Both the position numbers and the translations under genes were made by a program. A stretch of DNA of 64,000 nt from Gonatopus flavifemur. Its lineage: Eukaryota; Arthropoda; Insecta; Hymenoptera; Dryinidae. The notes under the pieces were generated by a model, which searched no databases, had not been told where the DNA came from, and saw nothing but the letters and a program-made list of their open reading frames with translations. Position 1 is the first letter of the stretch, and the number at the start of each line of letters is the position of its first letter. This document shows positions 56,144 to 64,000 of the stretch, one piece after another. The stretch lies in contig JAFFJZ010000013.1 in the NCBI GenBank assembly GCA_018340375.1, forward strand, positions 7,480,501 to 7,544,500, read 5' to 3'.

Positions 56144-56429
56144 CTGAAAAATGAGGATATTAATAATTTTGTATCGAAGAACAATAATTGCTCACTGAGA
56201 AACTCAAGCAACATTTGAGGTTACTTATTATGAAAAATTTTTGCTACAGCATACAGCAGTCACGAATATATAATACATAGAAAATTCTCATATCAAGCAA
56301 ACTCTTTCAAACTATTTCTACAAGTATACATCATTTTCATTACGGTATGAGAGATTTACAAAATTGCGGTAACTTCGAGTGTAAACAAGTTCTCAGTAAC
56401 TGACAAGATTGTCAGTGAATAGCTATTAC

Positions 56430-56568
56430 CTGACGATGTAACTTTTTCAGAATTGCTTACATGCGTGGGTTCAGTTTTGTTCGGATTGCATTTTTTTGTT
56501 TCACGATGTTTTTGAACTCGTAATCGAGTGAGCTCACGATTTTTCCGCAGTGTGTGAGCGCCACTCAT
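56430..56568 (-). other. Possible upstream exon
   Basis: MSGAHTLRKNRELTRLRVQK and a basic continuation end at a donor-like CAG|GTAAT (56430/56429). Its phase (1) does not fit the MDYKYK exon downstream, which has its own ATG. It may be untranslated there, belong to another transcript or be fortuitous. Confidence 0.3.
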
Positions 56569-56569
56569 T

Positions 56570-57640
56570 GTCAAGTAATCACTGGAATCGAAATAGATAT
56601 GCACTCATTGAGTCGATACAATTCCCAAATCAATCACTAGAGTTCTGTTCCAATAGGTATACCACAATACAATGCACAAAGTACTTCAACTGGTACAATA
56701 AGCTTGAAGAAAGTTCCAAATCAGTATATGTTTCGAGCACAATCAGAGTTATAATCTCGAATGAACGTGTACGAAGTTGATGTTTAGCATCATCTGGTGG
56801 GAGACTGGCGTCACTAGTGTGAAATTTGGCGAAAGAATTGAGGGAAATCACTCTTACATTCCATTATATTCGTTACATCCATCTATACCTATGCACATGT
56901 TTGTGGAAATTATGATTAGAATTTTGTATTGAGATTGAGATTAATATATTTGAAGTTTTTATACGATCAAAACATCTTTTCGGAATGTCTGATTAATCGG
57001 TTTCTTCTTAACACGAAGACCTGTTATCCTTGAGGCGATTTCCAATGCTACAAAGATTTATTGTCTCTTTTTCTTTCTTCGGACGCCCAATAGTAGATCA
57101 TTTGTTCTGTCTTTCTTCCTTCGAATGTTCAATAGTGGATCATTTGTTCATTAGTATGTAAAATATAATAACGTATAATGAGGTGCTTCCAATATTGTCC
57201 AAATGGTTTGTCATTTTTTGTAACCTGTACAACGATTGGTAGATGAATTTTTTTCCCTATAGAGTATACACATTGTAAATACGTAAACAAATATAACCTG
57301 TCAATGAGGCGATGTGTTGATAGGTTATTAAAATATTAAAAGAATAATTGGAAGATGAATGAATTACAGGTGACTACATTATTACAGATTACTACAGGTT
57401 ATTCAGAACAACATAATAAACATAAATAAACAACTTGGAATTATATATACTCTTATATAATCCTTCAAAGAATTCATGAATTCATGAATGAATAAATGAT
57501 GAAGAGGTTATTTGTAAGAAAAACAGAAAAAGTTTGAGAAAGGTATAAATAAATCCATTTGCTACAGTCAGAAAATTGGAATATACACAGGTAAGCTCTG
57601 TATGATGGATTATTCATAAAATGCAAGATTCCTTTACAGG
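56570..57640. other. Unassigned AT-rich region
   Basis: No gene recognised. Short duplications around 57060-57160 share GGATCATTTGTTC. Otherwise simple AT-rich sequence. Confidence 0.45.
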
Positions 57641-57641
57641 C

Positions 57642-58225
57642 AAAAGCATAGCGGATATATCATAATCCGTGACGGATAGTTTGCTACTGGTGGTTCTTCT
57701 AACCGGAACCAGAGACGAATCATGGAAAATCATACAAGTCTTAGTCATGGAAAATAATTCAAATTTATAAATTCTGAGGCGAGAGCATATCGGATACATC
57801 CTAATTCCTTCATGGACAGTCCGCTACTGTCCTATCCTCCTACTGGAGTCGTTGGCGGATGATCGAATGGATCATACGAAGTATGCTCAAGGGGAATGAT
57901 TCAGATTGATTCGCAATCATTCTATAGGCCAGAACATAACGGATATATCATAACTCCTGACGGACAGCCAGCTTATGTCAATTTCTCCAATTAGGATCGT
58001 AGACAATTGATGGAAAAGATCATACCGAGCTTGCTTGAGAAGTATTCAAGTTTATTCGCTATTTCTTTACAGGTGAAATTATAGTGGATATACCATACCC
58101 TTGATGGACAGCCCACTGATCTATACTATTTCCCAATAGAATCATGAGCAAATAATGAGACAGATGATATTGAGCCTGCTCCGAGAGGAGTGAATAAATG
58201 AAACATTGTCCTCCCTGCATACCCT
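57642..58225. repeat. Degenerate tandem repeat, ~140-150 bp period, four units
   Basis: Units begin near 57646, 57785, 57935 and 58077 (spacing 139, 150, 142), each with a GGATATATCATAA-TCCTGACGGACAG-type start. Stops in all frames suggest it is non-coding. Confidence 0.75.
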
Positions 58226-58560
58226 GATCGACAATGACTATACTTAAGCTCAACTAAATAACTAAGCTCTCAAACAACTGTTCCAAATCTTTTTCATCTC
58301 TCTTCAGAGAGAAAACCATAAAGAGATGTCTGGTAAGAAAAGGTACGTTTGATATAATGTTATTGTCTTTGTAGTTTTGATGAAGAGTATTATCTAATGG
58401 AACAGTCCATTGAATCTAACATCGATCAACTACATTGACTACAACAACAACAACATGAACTACATTCTACTGAATTGACTCCAACTAGAACATTGTACAA
58501 GATTCAGTAGGTTTCTTTGACAAAGGCTGTTATCGGATTCTTGAATATGAATGAAAGTGA
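58226..58560. other. Unassigned spacer
   Basis: Contains a short CAACAACAACAACATGAACTAC run. No gene recognised. Confidence 0.4.
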
Positions 58561-58564
58561 TAGT

Positions 58565-59985
58565 ATGGGTAGCTAACATACAGATTTATGGTATATTTGC
58601 TTCATTTTGTTTCATCTTCATCCACCTGTGATGGTATTCGATGGATCTAATAATAGTATCGGATAGATCTGTGATATATTCACTGCACTCTTGCCTTTGC
58701 TTCACTTGACTAAGAGGCCACTGACTGGAATTGATAGTGACAGCTATCGTCTGGCTGAATAGCTAGCGTACAAATTTATGATTCGTCTGCTTCATTTCTG
58801 CTTTGTCTCCATCCACTTGTGATTCTACTCCGAGGAACTGATGAGTCCAGTATGTCGTCAAGATCTGTGGCATATCTGCTGTGCTTTCGCCTCTAGACAA
58901 ATCCTTTTGTTGAATTAATAGTTTTGATTCAAAATATTTGATATACTTCAATGTAACTAAAGTGCCTGGAGACCAACTTCAACCTTCAACGTTTTTCCAA
59001 CTTCTTATATCTCATTGAGGTTGTGTCATGAACTTCTCATTGTAAAAACTCCTCATACTGCATTGGGGTTTTTGGATGATTCCACGTTCTGATTATAATT
59101 GATATTCGATGAATTCCACTTTCTGATTATAAGCGATGATTCAGTTGTTGATTCGTTACAAAATCTTTAATCATCCATTTCATGCCATTCATCATCAATT
59201 GAATCCACTTTATAATCTGTAGTTCATCCATTCAATACAAAATTGCCTATGAAATTGCCTAAATGAAACGGATAGTGGTGGTGGACGACGTACAGATCGA
59301 ATGGTATATTTTCGTCGTTTTTGTCTTCCTTCATTGGCCTGATACTTTCTTGACCAAGAGTTGTTATCGGATTGCTTGAGTAGTATCACAGGTGTATAAG
59401 AAAACACGAAAAAGAAGCAAATATACCATAGACCTGTACGCCGTCTACCACCACTATCAATTTCATATAGGCGGTCTTGTGGAAATTTTGTATTGAATGT
59501 ACGAATTACAGATTACAAAGTGGATTAAATTGATAATGAATGGCATGAAATGGATGATCAAAGATTATGTAGTGAATCAATAACTGAATCATCACTCATA
59601 ATCAGGAAGGCAAGTTCATCAAAAAACCCCAATGCAATATAAAAAGTTTTTAGAAAGTGAAGTTTATAACAAAACCTCAGAGAGATGTGAATAGTTTGAC
59701 TAATGGTAGAAGTTGAAGTTGGTCTCCAGTTACTTTAGTCACATTGGACGAAGCGGAAAGGAAGCAGACGTATCACAAATTTGTGTGCTAGCTATCGTCA
59801 CTATCGATCTCATTCTGTGGCCTCATAGTCGAACAAATGAAATGCAAAAGTGCAGTGGATATATCACAGATCTATCCGATGCTGGTATCAGATTCTTTGC
59901 GTAATGTTTCAGGGGGATAAGAAAGGAACAAAATGAAGCGAATATACCATAGATCTGTGAGTTTGCTATCACCACTATCAATTGG
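58565..59985. repeat. Large inverted repeat of satellite-like units
   Basis: The left arm (58565-59340) is inverted in 59345-59985. GGAGACCAACTTCAA at 58968 pairs with TTGAAGTTGGTCTCC at 59712, and CATTTCATGCCATTCAT with ATGAATGGCATGAAATG. Each arm contains about 195-bp subunits (starts near 58570 and 58765). Non-coding in all frames. Confidence 0.8.
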
Positions 59986-60650
59986 CATTACAGATTACAA
60001 AGTGGATTCAATTGATAATGGATCCCTAGATTCTTCGAGTAGAATTACAGGTGGATGGAGGAAAAACAGGCGAGATGCAGATATATCATATATCTGTATA
60101 TCATGTACCAGCAGGATCAATATCAATAGGTAGCGTCGTAAGAAAATGGAGAAAAGACAGCAGCATAATGGATATCCAACAAGTCATTGCATCAGGTATA
60201 CTACTATCAGATTCTTCCAATAGAATCACTGGTGGAAGAAGAAAAAGCAAGAAGGATACAGGTGTACCATACATCTGTACATTACATACCAGCATGATCG
60301 ACCATCAATCAATCATGATCAATATCATTATGTAGCGTCATAGGAAAATGAAGAAATGGCAGGAGCGCAGAGGATTTACAACAGGCCCTTGTGTCGAGTA
60401 TACTACTATCAGATTCTTTCAATAGAATCACTAGTAGATGAAGAAAAAGCAAGAAGGACGCAGATGTACTATACATCTGTATGTCACTTACCATTCATGA
60501 TCATTAGGTAGCGTTGAAAGAAAATGCAGAAAAGACAGAAGCGCTGTGGATATAACACAAATTTTTGCATTAGATGCACTTGACTGACCAATTGACAAAT
60601 GATTACGCAGACTGTTTAGGATCAACTCGACGAAAATTGAGCAGATATAC
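59985..60650. repeat. Tandem repeat, ~180-200 bp period, three to four units
   Basis: Unit starts near 60077, 60258 and 60460 share CAGATGTACCATACATCTGTA, then CATGATCA and GGTAGCGTC-AGGAAAATG-GAA. ATACTACTATCAGATTCTT recurs. They are the same family as the arms at 58565-59985, in one orientation. Confidence 0.75.
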
Positions 60651-61000
60651 CACAGATCCTAGTGAGCTGCACTTCACGGATCTACTGACAAAGTGAATCA
60701 TTCAAAATTCATTGGAAAAAACATGAATTTAACTATATATTGATTGTGAAAGTTAATTGACAACTAAAAAAAACATCAAACAATTAGGTTTATAATCATT
60801 CTTCATTGTCAACTCATCAAAACAATATTCAATCAAAAAAATATTCAATAAAATTTGTTTATATATTCAAGATTATAATTATATCTATTCATTTATTCAT
60901 CTTTATAAATTTATTTCCAGGTAATGACTAGCAGCAGCAGCATAAAGAAAATTCAAAAGGCATTATAAAGAATTGAAAAAAAAAGTGGATCTCTTTCATA

Positions 61001-61263
61001 TTACACGCGAACATTGCCTCTTCCTCCTTCTCGCTCTCCTCGTCCTCCTCGTCCTCCTCGTCCCCCTCGTCCCCCTCGTCCTCCCCCACCGCTACCGTGA
61101 GAATTCGCGTTGCCCAACATCCACAACCACTCTGCAAATTTTTTTTGGTGCACCCTTCTTCCAGCGCGATTACCTCTACCTGTCATGAAAAATTAAATAA
61201 AAAATTAAAGAAAAATATGAGTAGGTAATATTGTAAAGTTTCAACAAACCTTTCTTTCTAAAA

Positions 61264-61298
<35 letters not shown>

Positions 61299-62650
61299 AA
61301 GAGAACGAGAGGTTATGAATGACATTTGGTGGAATTCTTTGAGAATTCTTGACCAAATGGAATTCGTGTAGGAATTAAAATAGAATCATGAGAAAATTGA
61401 GTACTTACATTTGGATTGATGGTGCTCTGGCAGGGGGGCAAGTGGAGGGACAGGCTCGGTCGCCTCATCTTGGGGGTCCATACGCGCCTCTTGCTGCAGC
61501 TGTTGTTGTTGTTGTTGTCGTAGCTGCTGTTGCAACTGTTCCAACTGCTGTTGCAATTGCTGTTGACGTTGCAACTGTTCCTTGCCTACTGCCTCATGGG
61601 CCCCCCTTTGTTGCTGCCATTGTTGTTGTTGTTGCCCCCACCCCCGGTTCCATTCCTGCAACCGCTCCTGGGATTGCTGTTGCTGGAGCAGCAGCTCATC
61701 AGACTGATCTTTCAGGAGCTCCTGCTCCTGACGCAGGTCCATCAGCTGTCGCTGCAGCTCTCTTTGCTGCTAGCTATCACGAAACTCGAGATCATTCGTA
61801 TCAATGTTAGCCAGCAGCGTATCAGACTCCGAGTCGGAGTTGTCCTTGGATCCCTGAAATAAATGATAATATTAAATTAGTATTATAAAATTTTTTTCTT
61901 GTACATGGATTTTTACCAGAAATTTGATAGGTCTATGCCTTGTTGAAAAGGTCTCATAAATTCGAATGAACCCTAGTCATTTCGTGGACAGAAACCGCAT
62001 GAAATCTAGTACACACACTCACTGACGTAGCCAGAAATTCACTATCCTTCTCCAATCGACGTGTAACAAAGGCCAACTGAGGGTTCCGAACCCCTCGGTT
62101 GTCCTTTGTTACACTTCGATTGAAGAAGGATAGTGAATTCCTGGATACGCCCTTGCACACACTTGACTTCATATGATTTCATGAGATTTTGCAAGTGACT
62201 AATTGAAACTTACAAAGTTGTTATACAATTTTCTCATTCCTATATGAAATCATAAAAACCCATAAGTTCTAGGAAAGAAACCGCATATAGACTGATAAGA
62301 ACTCTTTAAAACTCATATAATCCAATAACACTTTGATATGAGGATTTATAAGACTTTTTCAACAGGGTGTAGAAACTTGGAATTGTAAATGGTTCGCAAC
62401 TTTGGTTGAATACAGAGGTTGTGTACTGCTGTACTTTTCAACCAAGCTGTCGAACAATATACGATTTCGAATTTTTTTTACGTACACCTAATCCGGTGCA
62501 TTTATAAAATTATATTTCATATTTGAATGATAAACTTACCATCATGTCTTTTTCTTTGGTCAGCGTGCCGTGATCCATGCTGTCCATGTTCCGCGTCCAC
62601 GTGGTTTCACTGTTCCAAATAGAGTGAAATGGAGGGATATTTTCCTCCAT
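61001..62650 (-). CDS. Three-exon gene: Gln-rich coiled coil with C-terminal RGG tail
   Basis: Exon 1 (62650-62540) starts MEENIPPFHSIWNSETTW and ends KEKDMM in phase 0 before GTAAGT. Exon 2 (61853-61409, acceptor TTTCAG, donor GTAAGT) starts GSKDNSDSESDTLLANI and becomes a Gln-rich coiled coil, then PQDEATEPVPPLAPLP. Exon 3 (61179-61001, acceptor ATGACAG) gives RGNRAGRRVHQKKFAEWLWM and five or six RGG/GRG units, ending NVRV. Full length would be 244 residues. One in-frame TAG at 61770-61772 interrupts it after LEFRDS. An acceptor ending exactly at that TAG would keep phase and give 216 residues. The RGG tail suggests RNA binding (inference); I do not recognise the family. A hairpin MITE sits in intron 1 and an (AT)n tract in intron 2. 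Confidence 0.7.
61267..61293. repeat. (AT)n microsatellite in intron 2
   Basis: Pure AT dinucleotides within the second intron of the Gln/RGG gene. Confidence 0.95.
62018..62155. mobile_element. Hairpin MITE in intron 1
   Basis: GTAGCCAGAAATTCACTATC pairs with GATAGTGAATTCCTGGATAC. Inner arms GTGTAACAAAGG and CCTTTGTTACAC are identical, and the centre is GAGGGTTCCGAACCCCTC. It lies inside the intron 61854-62539. Confidence 0.85.
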
Positions 62651-63314
62651 TATTAAGAGTCGATATCGATATGAATCAAATTTTCTGATTGGGTTGACGA
62701 GATATTGGCGCAAAGGCGCCAGCTATTTTCTATTGGCCAGTATATTTTAATAATAAGGGAGTGCTCTGGTCAATTTGTTTTCTAGAGATATACTAGATCA
62801 TTTCGACCGTTTTAGGTCGATATTCAATTAATTACATCAAACTTTGGATCAAAACATTCAGATTTAATCAAAGAAGAATTGATCTGGTCCGTTCATTGTT
62901 CAACTAAATCATTATAATTGATTAGAAAGAAATTTCGTTGTCAGCTAATTGGAAACCTCCATTTATTTTTTTTGATATTATAAAAAATATAACTTTTGTA
63001 CAATTATTTTGAAACCAGAGCCGGCTTCTTTGATTTATACTGAATTTTTTCATCTAAAGATCATTGTAATTAATTGAATAATTATTATGTGAAACGGTTG
63101 GAACGACCTAGTAGTTTTCTGGGGAAAAATCAACCAGGGGACACCTTTATAATGATTTTTTGTTTTGACAATAATTGAGGTGTCTATGCAGGATTCAGAG
63201 CTCCTAGGATGGTACACGATGTTCATTGATCAATTCTTATAGGGCAACCAAAAAAATCCACGCGTATAATTCCACCTTGAGCAAATTATATGAATATCCC
63301 ATACAGCACACGAG
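62651..63314. other. Upstream region of the Gln/RGG gene
   Basis: It contains a perfect TGGCGCAAAGGCGCCA palindrome (62706-62721) 56 bp upstream of the start codon, a possible protein-binding site. Beyond that the sequence is AT-rich without a gene. Confidence 0.4.
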
Positions 63315-63507
63315 TTTCCGTTATGCTAATCAATATGTGTTCATTATGAATATTTTTAATCCAATATTAATTCTTAATGAACAACTTGATTTTCAGAAAG
63401 AATTCATATCGAGATTCCATAATGAATTGTTCGGGCATTCAATGCGTTTTCATTTTGAATTCTAAATATTCATAATGAATACATATATTGATTAGCATAA
63501 TGGGGAC
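63315..63507. mobile_element. Hairpin MITE, ~190 bp
   Basis: TTATGCTAATCAATATGTG and TTCATTATGAATATT are repeated in inverse order at 63465-63505. The centre is AT-rich. Confidence 0.8.
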
Positions 63508-64000
63508 TATTCAAGAAGTCTTTGAGAAGGCTTTATAAATTCAAATTGATCTTTTGTGCTTTCTGGAATAAGAACAGTGGAGGGGAATCATAGGGAATCA
63601 CTACTGAGAATGGAATGTTGGAAAAACAGAGAGAGAGAGAGCAATACATGAATTCTGTGACTATAGCCAATAGGCCTGTTTGGGGGGTTAGAAATGCGCA
63701 AACGCTTGCCATAAAAGTTTCGGACAGTTTTCATCATGATGGCTGGCAAGATACCTTTATTTCTAATCAATTACGATGCGAAAGTGATTTGGAAAGCTGG
63801 TTGAGAGGTTATGGTGCTTATTTAAAACTTCAATGATATACACATATACTTTGATGATGAACTGTCCGAAAAAGATGGCAGCAAATTTTTTCACCGCCAA
63901 ACAGCCCTATGAGCGAAGGTCGTCGCCAAACTTGACTTGGTTTTTATTTTATATCAACATTACCCTGTTTAAATTGTATAATTTGATGAATCATTAGTGA
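63508..64000. other. Unassigned window end
   Basis: Includes a short GAGAGAGAGAGA tract near 63630. No recognisable gene. Confidence 0.4.

Noticed and set aside
61388..61862. Plus-strand frames rich in Ala/Val or Leu
   Set aside because: Antisense of CAG/CAA codons in the Gln-rich exon; no splice or start support.

Overview
The window looks like a piece of a repeat-rich, AT-rich insect genome. Spliced genes with GTAAGT-type introns, several mariner lineages, a P-element relative, long-TIR DD41D elements and insect-type non-LTR retrotransposons all point to an arthropod. Hymenoptera would fit, but the sequence alone does not prove an order. There is no sign of a prokaryote, CRISPR or virus.

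Layout. 1-7.4 kb: a long-TIR non-autonomous element (1105-2753). Then a TTAA-flanked element with a 'Mutator-like'/Kolobok-like transposase (3138-7187), which carries an intact mariner (3397-4690) in its 5' region and abuts a hairpin MITE. 8-13.2 kb: a LINE ORF1 remnant, a degenerate DD41D element (9478-12057) and a foldback repeat. 13.3-21.7 kb: a pogo-like element (13276-16670) next to a 5'-truncated LINE, an inverted-repeat cluster and a P-element-like pseudogene. 22-29.6 kb: a 2.2-kb foldback element with internal 12-bp arrays, two more mariners and several hairpins. 29.6-32.7 kb: no recognisable gene. 32.7-40 kb: a DD41D element with all catalytic acids (one frame break), a nearly full-length LINE and a mariner tail. 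40-51 kb: a degenerate mariner and many short palindromic MITEs. 51.3-54.1 kb: a second pogo-like element.

Host genes. Only two loci look like host genes, both on the minus strand near the right end. One (54289-56143) has two phase-compatible alternative terminal exon sets. The other (61001-62650) has three exons and encodes a Gln-rich protein with a C-terminal RGG tail. A 3-kb block of degenerate tandem and inverted repeats (57.6-60.7 kb) separates them.

How the parts relate. Most of the sequence is nested transposition: mariner inside the TTAA element, the DD41D element inside a dispersed repeat, a pogo element at a LINE, a hairpin inside a mariner and a hairpin inside an intron. The most unusual signals are as follows. 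(1) The two pogo-like elements share six 15-bp subterminal motifs in the same order and orientation, although the motif sequence differs between them. (2) A TTAA target site is paired with a Mutator-like transposase. (3) Many frame breaks would be repaired by one extra base in a homopolymer, which suggests a sequence-quality or slippage problem. (4) A stop codon in the Gln/RGG gene could instead be part of an alternative splice acceptor.
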